Source: Euphorbia lathyris (Eukaryota > Streptophyta > Magnoliopsida > Malpighiales > Euphorbiaceae). From it: 64,000 nucleotides of DNA. Shown piece after piece: positions 19,046 to 30,898 of this stretch. The stretch lies in contig NC_088918.1 of NCBI RefSeq assembly GCF_963576675.1, positions 35,993,501 through 36,057,500 of the forward strand, read 5' to 3'. How positions within the stretch are numbered: position 1 is the stretch's first letter; every line of letters begins with the position of its first letter. The translations under genes and the position numbers were made by a program. Under the pieces are notes generated by a model, which was not told where the DNA came from, did not search any database, and was given only the letters and a program-made list of their open reading frames with translations.

Positions 19046-19994
19046 CTATTCTATATACTCATCCCTATCAAGTGGGATATTTCTGGCCTTAATACGATCA
19101 ATTTGAAACTGCACGAAAGTTTCACGTTCCGGTGCAGACAGAAAGTGAGGCCCTGCTCGAAAGACACGTTTTACAAGTCCTTCGTGCTCGAGAAACTCAT
19201 AGTCAATTATCGGGAAGAATTCATCATCACTCCAGGGAACATCAATGGTATCCTTTGTACCGAGAATTATTCCACAGATTATATTGCCGAACCCAATCTT
19301 CTTATCCTTGGATCGAGAAGCGGCGACAAGACCCTCCATCAGAATTTTTGAAGAATCTACTGCATTTCCCTGGAATATATCTCCAAGGACATAAAGATCT
19401 GTGTCACGGACCACACTACTGAATGTGCGACCGAATAAACTATGACACAGGAATTTATGCAGATATAGCATGGAGTTGGAGCGAAAAGAGTGATTATAGG
19501 CAAGTTTTGAATTGAATCTCCAGAATCCAGTGAGCATTCTCCAAATGTCCGAGGATGTCATGTCTCATCCAGGATGACGTTTGATTGTATCCCTCGGGGG
19601 GAAAACCAAACCAAGCATGCAACTCAGGATAGCCGAAAGTAAAGATTTCGCCTTCCCGACGAAAACTGAGACGTACTCGTTGTTTATTAGTGAAACGCAC
19701 GGTACAGAAGAATTCGAGTATCCAGTCGCCTATTATTGGAAATCGCATTTGGGCGAATTTTGTCCACCCTAGGCGTTCCATATAGCGGCTCATGTCATCA
19801 GTAATGCCTAATTGGCTGTTAAGAAATTCATCCATATACAACATTCCGGTGAAGAATTTGTAATGGTGATTCCAATAACGCCTAGCTTCATCGTGATTGA
19901 AGATAGGAAAAGGCGCCTCATATCGCTTGGATAAGTCTGGGCGTTTGTTGCTTGAGGCAGCATTATGCCTTGAATGTTTGTATTTGGTAGGCAT
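19046..19994 (-). pseudogene. Athila-type accessory ORF a, frameshifted
   Basis: Two overlapping minus-strand frames, 19994-19494 and 19561-19046, together cover the same domain as ORF b: FAQMRFP, FGFPPEGY, LFGR...DLYVL, IILGT. One frameshift in the overlap (19494-19561) breaks it. It lacks the Pro/Gln linker and coiled-coil tail of ORF b, ending after about 320 residues. The two ORFs are clearly homologous but well diverged, so the duplication is old and not a product of this insertion. A TATA-like box (20112-20118) and an inverted-repeat module (20264 onward) lie upstream. Confidence 0.7.
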
Positions 19995-20111
19995 GGTGTC
20001 GATTTGAAAGAAACAAAGTTTCTGTTACTAAATAAAAATGGTGTTTTGAAGAAATCAGAGTTCTGATAAAGATGAAAAGAATTGTAACAGAACTTGAATC
20101 CTCTAGGACTA

Positions 20112-20118
20112 ATTTATA
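20112..20118 (-). promoter_or_regulatory. TATA-like box upstream of accessory ORF a
   Basis: TATAAAT on the minus strand, about 120 bp before the ATG at 19994 and about 147 bp downstream of the inverted repeat at 20265-20307. Confidence 0.4.
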
Positions 20119-20263
20119 AGAGTTTTAGATGAAAAGAGGTGTTGTTTTAATCATGAAAAGGTATAAAATGACACCTTTCGGGAATGAAGAAACTTAAGGT
20201 TTCAGTTGTTAAGAGGTTTGTTGAAAGGTTTAGGTTGATTCAGACCTGAGTGTGCAGGAATTT

Positions 20264-20465
20264 CGCGTGTCGCGACCGAGAATAGCAAAGCCGCGGTCGC
20301 GACACGCTGATTTCCTTACGGAAATCAGGCGTTGTAAGCCATGTCCTGATTCACGGTAGAGAATTTATAATTCTCGGTAAGTTCAGAGAAAATCTAACCT
20401 AATTGGACAAATCTGAAAAATAGAATTCTCGGCAGAGAATTCCAAATTCTCGACAGAGAATTGCC
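20264..20465. promoter_or_regulatory. palindrome/inverted-repeat module upstream of ORF a
   Basis: Perfect 14-bp inverted repeat: GCGTGTCGCGACCG at 20265-20278 and its complement at 20294-20307, with a 15-nt loop. It is followed by ACGGTAGAGAAT/ATTCTCGGT (20352-20379) and by GAATTCTCGGCAGAGAATTC-type palindromes (20421-20465). The same parts occur in the LTR and before ORF b. The remaining sequence up to the integrase end (20466-20673) is AT-rich with an AAAAT-type simple repeat near 20590. Confidence 0.7.
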
Positions 20466-20673
20466 TGAAACTTCAATTTCAATCTAATTTCCTAAAATTA
20501 ATTCTAAAATTATGGAATAAACATATTTTATGCATATAAATCATAACATAAAGGCATCTAATCACAAAAATTAGCATTTGAAAAAAATATAAAATAAAAT
20601 AAAATAAAATAAAATGAACAAAAATATAAAAAGAAATAAAACAAAATAAACTGTGATCGAAAAACTGAGTGAT

Positions 20674-23275
20674 TTATACGTCAGAAAATCTTGTTACGAA
20701 CGAAATTTCTAGTTGTGAAATATTTTCGTAATAGATTTTACATCGATTACCATTAACTTTGAACCGAATTCCGTTAGGACCTTCCAGTTCTAAAGAACCA
20801 TAATCGAATGTTTTGACGACTAAATATGGTCCTATCCATCTGGACTTAAGTTTTCTTGGAAATAAACGAAGTCGTGAATTAAATAACAGCACTTTATCCC
20901 CAACGTTAAAGTGTTTGACTTTAATTTTGGCATCGTGCCATTTTTTCACTTTTTCTTTATAAATTTTTGCATTTTCGTAAGATAGATGGCGTAACTCATC
21001 TAACTCATTTAAATCGAGCAAACGTTTCTTACCTGCTTGTCGTAAATCAAAGTTAAGTTCCTTAATAGCCCAATAGGCTTTATGTTCTAATTCGACAGGC
21101 AAATGACATGCCTTTCCATACACTAAGCGGTATGGAGTCATTCCTATTGGTGTTTTAAATGCAGTACGGTATGCCCATAATGCATTATTTAGTTTACAAG
21201 ACCAATTTTTTCTTGAGGATGAAACTGTTTTCTCTAGAATCCATTTGAGTTCTCTATTTGATATCTCCGCCTGACCATTTGACCGAGGATGGTATGGCGT
21301 TGATACGCGGTGGCGTACTCCATATTTTTTCATAAGCGTTTCAAAACTTCGGTTTATAAAATGAGCACCACCATCACTAACGATGACTCTTGGACAACCA
21401 AATCTATAAAATATATCGTCAAGAAAATTAACAACAACTTTAGAATCGCTCGTCGGGGTTGCAATTGCTTCAACCCACTTTGAAACATAATCAACGGCAA
21501 CTAATATATAAGTTTTACCATTAGAAGGGGGAAAAGGTCCCATGAAATCTATTCCCCACATATCGAAGACTTCAACTTCTAATATGGTTGTGAGGGGCAT
21601 CTCATCTATCCTTCCTAGATTTCCTGTTCTTTGGCACTTATCACAACGAGTAATAAATGAACGGACGTCTTTAAACATCGTAGGCCAAAAGAAACCACAT
21701 TCAAATATTCTAGCTGATGTCTTGTTAGCTCCATTATGTCCTCCATAAGAGCTAGAATGGCATTCCGACATTATGGATTCAAATTCATTTTCACCAACGC
21801 ATCTCCTAATTATCCCGTCACCACAAGTTTTGAACAGAAAAGGATCTTCCCAAAAATACTGTTTAATGTCGAAGAAAAATTTCTTCTTTTGTTGGAAATT
21901 TAATCCTTCCGGAACAATATTGGCTGCAAGATAATTAGCAATATCTGCATACCATGGTGACATGACACTTTTCATTTGATAGATATGTTCATCAGGAAAA
22001 TCATCTCGTATACCGTTAGTTTCACCTATGGGACCATTTTCATCTTCAAGTCTCGATAGATGATCGGCGACAAGGTTTTCTACTCCCTTTTTGTCTTTTA
22101 TTTCTATATCAAATTCTTGTAACAATAAAACCCATCTAATTAGACGTGGTTTTGCATCCTTCTTAGCAAATAAATATCTTAATGTTGCATGATCAGTGTA
22201 AATAATAACTTTTGAACCTAACAGGTATGACCTAAACTTATCACATGCAAAAACTACAGCTAACATTTCTTTCTCAGTTGTGGTGTAGTTTAATTGTGCA
22301 CCGGAAAGTGTGTGACTTGCATAATAAATGACATGAAGTTTCTTATCCTTCCTTTGTCCTAAAACACATCCGACAGCTAAATCACTTGCATCACACATAA
22401 TTTCAAATGGTAAATCCCAATCGGGTTTAGCAATAACAGGTGCACTGACTAAAGCTGTTTTTAATGTTTCGAAAGCTTTAACGCAATCTTCATTAAAATC
22501 AAAGGTAGAATCTTTCATGAGTAGATTAGTGAGTGGTTTGGAAATTACAGAAAAATTCTTAATAAATCTTTTGTAAAAACCGGCATGTCCTAAAAATGAT
22601 CTTACTCCCTTAACAGTAGTTGGAGGGGGTAGTTTCTCTATTACAGAGGTTTTTGCTCTATCTACTTCTAATCATTTTTCAGATATTTTGTGACCTAAAA
22701 CAATTCCTTCGTCAACCATGAAATGACATTTTCCCCAGTTTAATACCAAATTTGTTTCTTCACACCTAGACAAAACTTTATCCAAGTTTTCTAGGCACGA
22801 ATCAAAAGAATCTCCATAAACTGAAAAACCATCCATAAAAACTTCCATGATATCTTCAATGAAATCATTAAAAATCGCAGTCATACAACGTTGAAATGTT
22901 ACAGGTGCGTTACATAGACCAAAGGGCATTCTCCTATATGCAAATGTTTCGTAAGGACATGTGAAGGTTGTTTTATCTTGGTCATCCGGGTAAATGTATA
23001 TTTGAAAGAATCCGGAGTAACCATCTAGAAAACAGTAGAAAGCATGACCAGCTATCCTTTCGATCATTTGATCAATGAAAGGAAGAGGAAAATGATCTTT
23101 CCTAGTTGCTTTATTTAAATTCTATAATCTATACAAACCCTCCAACCAGTGGTGGTTCGTGTAGGTATTAATTCACCTTCTTCATTCCTTACAACAGTTA
23201 TGCCTCCCTTTTGAGGTACGCAATGGATTGGACTAACCCATTCACTATCCGAAATAGGGTAGATGATTCCATTGT
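20674..23275 (-). pseudogene. Athila-like pol: reverse transcriptase, RNase H, integrase (broken)
   Basis: RT: a YPISDS...WVSPIHCVPQKGG block just after 23275, then a one-base deletion near 23120 and MIERIAGH...MPFGLCNAP (from 23067). The YMDD-type box reads FMDGF near 22830, a loss of the second catalytic Asp. A TGA at 22672-22674 interrupts the frame between RT and RNase H. RNase H/connection: [12 protein letters not shown] and [10 protein letters not shown]. Integrase: zinc-binding H...H...CDKC, catalytic D in [10 protein letters not shown] in VSDGGAHF, E in QAEISNRE, all present, then RWIGPY. About 100 residues of N-terminal RT are missing between protease and YPISDS. The copy is dead, though its integrase core is intact. 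Confidence 0.9.
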
Positions 23276-25579
23276 CTAGAAGTTTAGTAATCTCATTATA
23301 GGTTCTATTATTTCTTCTTTTTGAACAATGTCATTTACACATTCTTCAATTAAATCAAGTTTCATACAAGCGAAATCCTCCATAGGATATTTCATTGCTT
23401 GATTCATATCGAACTCAATCTTATCATCGCCTATTCTTAAAACTACTTTCCCTTCCGACACATCAACTAGAGCACGTCCCGTGTTCATGAACGGTCTACC
23501 AAAGATTAACGGACAATTTACGTCATAAGCAAAATCTAAAATAACGAAATCGGTAGGAAAAATAAATTTGTCAACTTTAACTAGAACATCCTCAATTATA
23601 CCGTATGGACTTTTAGTGGTTTGATCTGCTAATTGCAAAACCATATTGGTACGTTTGATGTCTTCTTCTAAGCTTAACTTATTAAAAATAGATAATGGCA
23701 TCAAGTTAATACTTGCTCTTAAATCACAGAGACAACTGGGAAATTCCATATCTCCCAATTTACACGGAATGGTAAAACATCCGGGATCCTTGAGTTTTGT
23801 GGACAAATTACTTGACACAATCGAACTGCAATCTTCAGTTAGCGAAATGGATGAAATTCCTTCCCAACTGATTTTCTTTGAAATTAAATCTTTGAGGAAT
23901 TTACCATAATTGGGAATTTGTGTAATCGCATCCATAAACGTTAAATTAATATGCAAATTCTTAAGTTTGTCTAAAAATGTTAAAAGTTGTTTGTCATAGT
24001 CCTTATTGCGGACTTTGTGTGGAAAATGTGGTTTGGGTACAAAAGTTTTTGTACTAGAGTCAATTGGTGCATCTTTTTGTTTTAATGTATCTTCTTTGGG
24101 CTTCGGTAAATCAGTTCCAGGTAAGGTCGAATTTCCGGGCATTTCCGGGCCTAAGTAATTTTTCCCTGAACGAAGAGTGATAGCCTTAACATGCTCTTTC
24201 GGATTTTCTTCCGTATGGCTTGGAAGACTTCCCTCTTTGCGGGATGGAATTGATTTAGCGAGTTGTCCAATTTGAATCTCCAAATTATGGATGCTAGATG
24301 ATTGGTTTTTAATAAGCTGATCGAATTTATTCTCGATCCGTTTAAAACCATCGTCGTGATTACTTATTTTTCCGCTCATAGCATCAATAATTTTGTCGAT
24401 TTTAGAAGATAAAGTGCTAATCGTATCTCTGGATTGATTTTGATAATTAGTAGTACGATTTTGATTAGCATTAGCATTATTATTATCTCTCTAGTTAAAG
24501 TTAGGATGATTTCTCCATCCAGGATTATATGTATTGGAATAAGGGTTATTATTTTGGTTTTGCCCTTGGATAAAATTTACCTGTTCAATTTCACTCATAC
24601 CTTCGTAATCCACATCTGTTTGGATTGGCTTACCATTAGAATCACACGGTGCCATAAACCTATCAATTTTGTGCGATAAGGCAGAAAATTGGACTTGCAA
24701 CATCGCTACTGGATCAAGATTCACTATACCTTTAACTGATGATGTTGTTGAGGATGATGGTTTCGCTAATGGTATGTGTCCACGTTCCGCGGGCCACATA
24801 CTGCTGTTGATTGCCATTTCCTCCAAAAGTTCTCTTGCTTGGGCAGATGTTTTCTTCATGAATAACCCTCCAGACATAGCGTCCAATGAACCTCTAGTTG
24901 TAGGATTTAGTCCATTATAAAATGTTTGCATTAAAAGTTCGGCGGGCCATTGGTGGTGTGGGCATAAACGTTGAAGTTCTTTAAAACGTTCCCAAGACTC
25001 ATAAAGAGTTTCATTATCATTTTGAGAAAAAGATGTTAACTCTTTAATGACTCTTGCGGTTTTTGCTAAAGGAAAATTTTTTGATAAAAATGCTTGGGCT
25101 AATTGCTCCCAAGTCTCAATTGATGCGGCTGGCATAGAAGTTAACCATTCTTTGGCTCGATCCTTTAAAGTAAAAGGAAAAAGGCGAAGTTTGATTGCTT
25201 CTGCAGTTACATCAGTAATTTTAAAAGTGTCACAAATTTCTAAGAAATTTGTCAAATGGGTATTAGGATTTTCGTTAGGTAACCCGTAAAACGTTACATT
25301 ATTTTGCAACATATTAAGCAACGCAGGCTTAATTTCAAAATGATGTGCATTAATTTGGGGTCTAACTATACTGTTTATTACAACGGCCACTCCTGGCCTA
25401 GCGTAATCCATAAGTGTGGCCATAACTTCTGGCTCGGTAATTTTAGTTTTTATTGGGGTTTTGTTTTTGTTTTTCTTTTCTTTCTTGTTCTTTTTAAGAG
25501 TTCTTTCAATTTCTAGGTCAATAGGATCTGGTGACGTGCCTGAACTTCGAGAACTGCGCATGAACTTGAAATTTCGCAC
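23276..25579 (-). pseudogene. Athila-like gag and protease (nonsense and active-site lesions)
   Basis: The frame starts at ATG 25579. Capsid-like region: a Lys-rich N-terminus, then the retrotransposon gag block FPFTLKDRAKEWLTSMP and ETLYESWERFKELQRLCPHH. A TAG at 24491-24493 interrupts it in an NFN-stop-RDNNN context. The frame resumes unchanged to 23276. Protease (about 23760-23450): CDLRASINLMP where the family has D-L-G-A-S, so the catalytic triad Gly is Arg, then LIFGRPFMNT. After the protease the frame is disrupted by the deletion that removed the start of RT. The stop and the Gly-to-Arg change are each explainable by a single G-to-A on the coding strand. Confidence 0.9.
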
Positions 25580-25729
25580 GAATCGAAACTACCTACAAAA
25601 TAGAATTTGAAAAACAAATGTGTTAGTAATTGAAAATAAATAAAATATAAAAGTTTGAGTAAGTATGAATAAACCTAGATTCGTAATAAAACACGAAAAA
25701 TTTAAAATTTTGTCAAAAATTTTGGCGTT

Positions 25730-25746
25730 CCCCGGCAACGGCGCCA
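25730..25746 (-). promoter_or_regulatory. primer binding site, tRNA-Asp type
   Basis: Minus-strand TGGCGCCGTTGCCGGGG, 17 nt complementary to the 3' end of plant tRNA-Asp, six nucleotides after the 5' LTR end at 25753. It marks the 5' end of the internal region and confirms minus orientation. Known: Athila elements prime with tRNA-Asp. Confidence 0.85.
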
Positions 25747-27180
25747 AAAACTTGTTGAGCGATTTCCGCAAGTGCACGGTATACGCTTGTAGTAATAAAA
25801 GATATCGATCCCACAGGGAACGTTTTTTAACAAAACTTATTTACAATCGGTTAAATTTACTTTAAGGTTTATAATATGGAAAAATCGTTTAATCGGTTTT
25901 GGTTTTGAAATTGCTAGAATGAGAATTAGATTAGAGTATGAAAACGTTAGAAAATATTCTGATTTAAGAATGAATTTGCAAGATAGGAACGTTTAGTACT
26001 TTTTAGAAAAGTAAACGAATGTATTTGTTTGCATTAAGCAAAGAAAACAACTTTAAACTTTGTACGAATTATAAAGATGAAATAAATGACGGAACCTTGA
26101 TGCTCGTAAAGTATATAGCAATAAATAGGACAAGTGTATCCTATCGCAACAAGTAATATTGTGCTAAGCATGAGATCGAACCACAAAGACTATTTGTTAT
26201 AACTAGTAAATCTACCTAGAATGATCTAATTGTTTAGAGGGTTGAATGATATGTTGGGTTTTTAATAATTAATTAACTAATTGAAAGCAATAAAGATAAC
26301 AAAATAAAGTGAACAATTGACAGGGTAGAAGGTGAATTAATGGTTGGCACAATCTAGGCTGAGGAATCCTTTGATTAAATCCTATGTATGGGTTTAGGGA
26401 GTTCAGATTTATGTTTTACCAATGATTGAAGGTAATTGTCCTAAGTGAAAGACTAATGTGATCAATATTGTCCTTCCTATTCACATGCATTCGGGTGACG
26501 GCTTGATTAGGCATATACCCTAGGTCATGCAAAGCATTAGGTTTATTGACAACTAAGGCTAAAGCCGTAGCCCAGCCACAAAGCCTCATTCCTAGTGGTC
26601 TCTAGCGAAGTCAGGTTAATACAAATTCGGTATAGACGATTCCGTGGTCAGGTTCTCATCTATCTAAAATCCTATTTAATGTCAGGGTCACAGGCATTAG
26701 GCACATTATATACATAAACAGGCTAGTTGATCATTATCAATGTTCATTCTAGCATAAATCCTGTTCCTAACAATTTCTAGGCATTAAGCATGCATAAACT
26801 GATCAATCAAAGGTCTTAGATCCCTAATCATACATATTCATACAATCAATTTCATCCCCATCCCAAATTGGATGGAGATCAGTTCATAGACAAACTAATC
26901 ATAATAGGAGGAAATCATGAATAATGGAAAAACATCTTCAATTGAATATAAAAGCAAAAGATAAGAGAGAGATAGAAATCTAAAACCCGCTTTGTCTGAT
27001 CCGATTACAAAAATAGAAGATCTGGAGCTTCTCCCATCAACTGTTCTTGAATAAGAAATAAAAACTGAAATTAATCTAACCTACAAAGTTGGAAATCTAA
27101 TTTAAAAAAGCAAAAAGAACTATTCTGAAATTAAAGTCTACATTATGACGACTCTCCCCGAATAATGAAGATTAGCTCCC

Positions 27181-27188
27181 TATTTATA
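27181..27188 (-). promoter_or_regulatory. TATA box in inserted segment of the 5' LTR
   Basis: TATAAATA on the minus strand, the counterpart of 13362-13369. In the 5' LTR it lies downstream of the main TATA box (28642), so transcripts could start at either site. Confidence 0.5.
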
Positions 27189-28641
27189 GAGTTAAGGAGA
27201 AACCCTAATGTCTCCGGGGGCAAAATGTGCTATTATAAAGTGTTTTAATGGGCTTCAGGCCCAAATCTGCGCATTCCAGCAAAGGGGGAAGGCGTTGGTG
27301 CGCCTTTCCCCGCCTCGTCTCGCCGAGACAAGGAGTGTCTCGACGAGACGAGGGTCTGTCTCGATGAGACAGGTATTGTCTCGACGAGACAGGTCCTAAA
27401 TGGGGCGATTTTGCTCCGGCTTTTATTTGTTTAGGTCCTTGGTCTTTCAAAAAGTGCTCTAATGGTCCCTAATGAATTCCAAAAGTGCTCTGACAGTCCC
27501 TGAATAATCCGGAAATGCTCCAATAGGCTTGGGTCTGGTTCAGGAATGCTCAAATAGTCCTGAAAAACCCTGAAAACACCTAAAATGCCATAAATAATGG
27601 AAAATACTAAATTTAACTAAAAACTATCAAATTAATAAAGAAACTTAACTAAAAGCTAATTAAAACAAACTAAATTAATCCTAAAAACCCTGAAGTTACT
27701 GTTGAGCGATTTCCGCAAATGCACGGTATACGCTTGTAGTAATAAAAGATATCGATCCCACAGGAAATGTTTTTTAACAAAACTTATTTACAATCGGTTA
27801 AATTTACTTTAAGGTTTATAATATGGAAAAATCGTTTAATCGGTTTTGCTTTTGAAATTGCTAGAATGAGAATTAGATTAGAGTATGAAAACGTTAGAAA
27901 ATATTCTGATTTAAGAATGAATTTGCAAGATAGGAACGTTTAGTACTTTTTAGAAAAGTAAACGAATGTATTTGTTTGCATTAAGCAAAGAAAACAACTT
28001 TAAACTTTGTACGAATTATAAAGATGAAATAAATGACGGAACCTCTAATTAATTGGCTTTGAACATGACAAAACCCTTTCGGGATAGTTGCCCTTAATCA
28101 AATTAAAACTCTTTCGAGATAATAATTTGCCTAAGTGTTCAACAAAGTTTCCTTGTAAAGATTTTGGATTAAATACGTTTTAATGAAAACACCAGCAGTC
28201 ACTTTAGTGGATTGGTTACCATAAGTGCTGTATAAAAATCTATCGAATAGAACGGACTTTATTAGATGAAATATAAATTGATACAAGTTTACAGAGAACA
28301 TGGAGCATGGAAACATTCGACGGCTTGCAAGTGAACGGGTTGATCAATCCTTTCCTTGGGTTTCGTTAGAGTTTGTCAGGCTCAGGGGCAGATCCTGTAC
28401 TCAATCTTCTCGTTGAATCTTCGTAATAGAGACTGGGTCGGTCTACTACCAAAATGAAAACTAAACTGGAACAATGTCTAAACGCTACTAAACTTGTTAT
28501 TATTGAATAAACAATGTGTGTACAGCATATTGCTTTTTACAGAATCGAAATCTAACTTCTGAATCACTTGATTCGGAACTTCTGCATAAATTTTATATTA
28601 ATCTCTTTTTTCTACACATTTTCAATTCTTCATCAACTCTT

Positions 28642-28649
28642 TATTTATA
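28642..28649 (-). promoter_or_regulatory. main TATA box of the 5' LTR
   Basis: TATAAATA on the minus strand, the counterpart of 14804-14811. This is the candidate genomic promoter of the element. Confidence 0.55.
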
Positions 28650-29195
28650 GATGTTGAAGAGTCTTGATTGAAGTGTCGTGTCCGTTGTGAAGGATCATTT
28701 CCGTTGCGAAAGATCGTGTCCGTTGCGAAAGGACGTCTTTATCCACCCGAACGATCGCGTTTCATCGAAAACGAAAGTGTGTAACTATGCCTCCAAAAAC
28801 TCCTGCTTGTACCGAGAATATTAAATTCTCTACCGAGAATGGGGGAGCATCAATTGGTATTCAAACGAAGGAAGGAAAAGCTGGGGAACGCGTGTCGCGA
28901 CCGTGAATTTAGGGGCGGCGGTCGCGGCACGGAACGTTTTTCGGTTTTTCAGCTTTCGTTCGCGTCCTCGATTTGGCGTTATTAATTTCTGTCGTCTTCG
29001 ACTCCTTTTGTAGGGTTTTTCTTCTGTTTTTGAGCTCTTTTCATTCCTATTTGGATTTTACCAAATATTTATGTAGTTTACAAGAAAGAAACATATTCGA
29101 GAGTAAAAGCTTCCTAAACAGTTATAAATAGCATAAATTCGTAGCAATATTGATGTAATTATTAATGATCTTTTAGGTATATTTTGGGCTTAACA

Positions 29196-29200
29196 GTTAC
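29196..29200. repeat. GTTAC target-site duplication, right
   Basis: Directly follows the TTAACA LTR terminus and matches 11929-11933. Confidence 0.95.
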
Positions 29201-30740
29201 CCATCACAATGGGACGGAATTGAGAAATAACAGATGCTTCATTCAACTTTGGGATAAGGGCCATTAGATTGGAATTCATACCAGGAAGGATATAGCCCGA
29301 GTCAAAGAAACTAGTAACCATGCCACAGACATCCCGTCCGATAATGTCCCAGAATTCTTGGTAGAAGCGGCCTCCAAACCCGTCAGGACCCGGTGCACTG
29401 TCACCGTTAAGGTCAAAAACGGCAGCTTTAATCTCATCAGTAGAGGGCCGTGAAGTGAGAGATTCGTTGTCTGCATCAGTGACAAGAGAGGGGATAACTT
29501 CGCTGATAGGACTCAAGTTGACAGGTTTAGAATTGCCAGTGAAGAGTGCAGAATAATAATCAACCACATGATGAGTAATTATATTTTCGTCTGTTGTGCG
29601 CACCCCTTCAATTGTGAGAGCATCAAGAGTTGATTGAATTTTCCTCATTTTTGCACAACGGTGGAAGAAAGAGGAATTACGGTCCCCTGCCTTCAGCCAA
29701 TTAACTCTGCTCTGATCCTTGAAAAGGAGTTCCTGTCTGTAAAGTTGCAGGTCAAGATCCTCTTGTGCCTGATTGTGTCAGTCAGTTCTATCCGGGCTCA
29801 ACCCCAAATCAGAGATTTCAATCTGAATACCCTCAAGCCTTGCTTTCGCATCTGCTATATTGAGAGACAATCTTCCGAAGACGTTTCTGTTCCAGTTCCT
29901 TAAAACAGCTCGCAACGTTTTCAGTTTGTGTGTAAGAAGCTGCGCAGGCAGCAGAGATAAATGAGAGTTCGCCCAGTGTGCAGATATTACCTCACGGAGC
30001 GAGCTGTGTGTTAACCACATGGTGAGAAATCTGAATCGAGCTCTGTGGGTGACTCTCAACGTGCAGCTAATAAGCAGGGGGCAGTGGTCTGACCTGTGCC
30101 GGGCAAGAGCAGAACCTGTTATACAATCCCAAGTATCCAGGAAAATTTCGTTGACTAAAGCCCTGTCTAAACGACATTCGACATGATCTGAACCTTGGCG
30201 TCCATTAGTCCAAGTAAAACGGTTGCCCGTGGTGTTTACCTCAACAAGACCTCCGTTATTGATAAAATTTCTGAAATCAAGACAAGAGCTCCTAGAAGGA
30301 CATCTCCCTGTTTTCTCGTGAGAGCCCGTGATGGCGTTAAAGTCCCCTAACACTAACCATCTAGTATCGGAATTGAAGGGAAGTAATGAATCCCAAAGCT
30401 CCTGGCGAGTTACAGCCGAGGTGCTACCGTATACAAAGGACAGCAGGAAATCGTTACCCTACGTGGCATAACTGACGGTGATATGTTGATCATGAGAGCT
30501 GAGCAACAAGGGAGTCGAAGGTAAACCAATTTTCGTGAGCAACCAAAGAAAGCCACAGTTATTTTGAGAAACTAGTTGAAGATTGAGCGAGTTCCAGAAG
30601 GAGAAGTGAATCTGATTAAACTGAACCATAGGTTCTGCAATACAAAGAAGGTCCGGGTGATTGACATTACAAAGGAGGCGAAGTGCCCGCTGCGTACGGG
30701 GGTTATTGAGACCCATGCAATTCCAGTATAGAACGATCAT
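29201..30740 (-). pseudogene. LINE ORF2, 5' part: endonuclease and start of RT
   Basis: ATG at 30740 begins an apurinic-endonuclease-like domain (VLYWNCMGLNNPRTQRALR). Further on come VLGDFNAITG, NRFTWTN and SDHCPLL, all L1 endonuclease signposts. In-frame TAG at 30459-30461 and TGA at 29778-29780 interrupt it. The frame then reaches the RT N-terminus (LNGDSAPGPDGFGGRFYQEFW, LMALIPK, QFRPI) and runs into the LTR element at 29200. The Asn at the break is encoded across the duplicated GTTAC. It continues at 11933. Confidence 0.85.
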
Positions 30741-30898
30741 CGATATCGGATGGGGGTCCTGCTCTGCCTCTTGGCACGAGTATCGCTGCCAGTTAGAGCG
30801 GTAGCCTGTTTTTTCTTTTTGACACTTCCTGTTGTCCAAGGGGATCCATCTGATTCAGCCGATAAAATCACCCTATCTTTCCATATTTGTCTGGCCCA

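Larger units (their letters stand above)
11934..29195 (-). mobile_element. Athila-like Ty3/gypsy retrotransposon, 17.3 kb, inserted in the LINE
   Basis: Two LTRs (11934-15357 and 25753-29195), a tRNA-Asp-type primer site, minus-strand gag-protease-RT-RNase H-integrase, and two homologous accessory ORFs between integrase and the 3' LTR. All of this fits the Athila lineage. The integrase ends with a GPY-type motif (RWIGPYLV) and I see no chromodomain. The LTRs align collinearly except for one 19-bp difference, with about 47 substitutions by my manual count (about 1.4%), so insertion was recent. Gag-pol carries several lesions, so this copy cannot encode its own machinery. Confidence 0.9.
25753..29195 (-). 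repeat. 5' LTR of the Athila-like element (3443 bp, composite)
   Basis: Collinear with 11934-15357 (offset 13819) until a 19-bp extra segment starting GGGGCAGATCC near 28385. Internal blocks: 25753-26097 (A1), 26098-27699 (inserted LTR segment), 27700-28044 (A2), then the body. TATA boxes on the minus strand at 27181-27188 and 28642-28649; TGTCTC/GAGACA cluster at 27317-27391. Confidence 0.9.

Noticed and set aside
25730..25746. tRNA-Asp-like 3' end as a possible tRNA gene
   Set aside because: Only the acceptor 3' part is present, and its place next to the LTR makes it the primer binding site.
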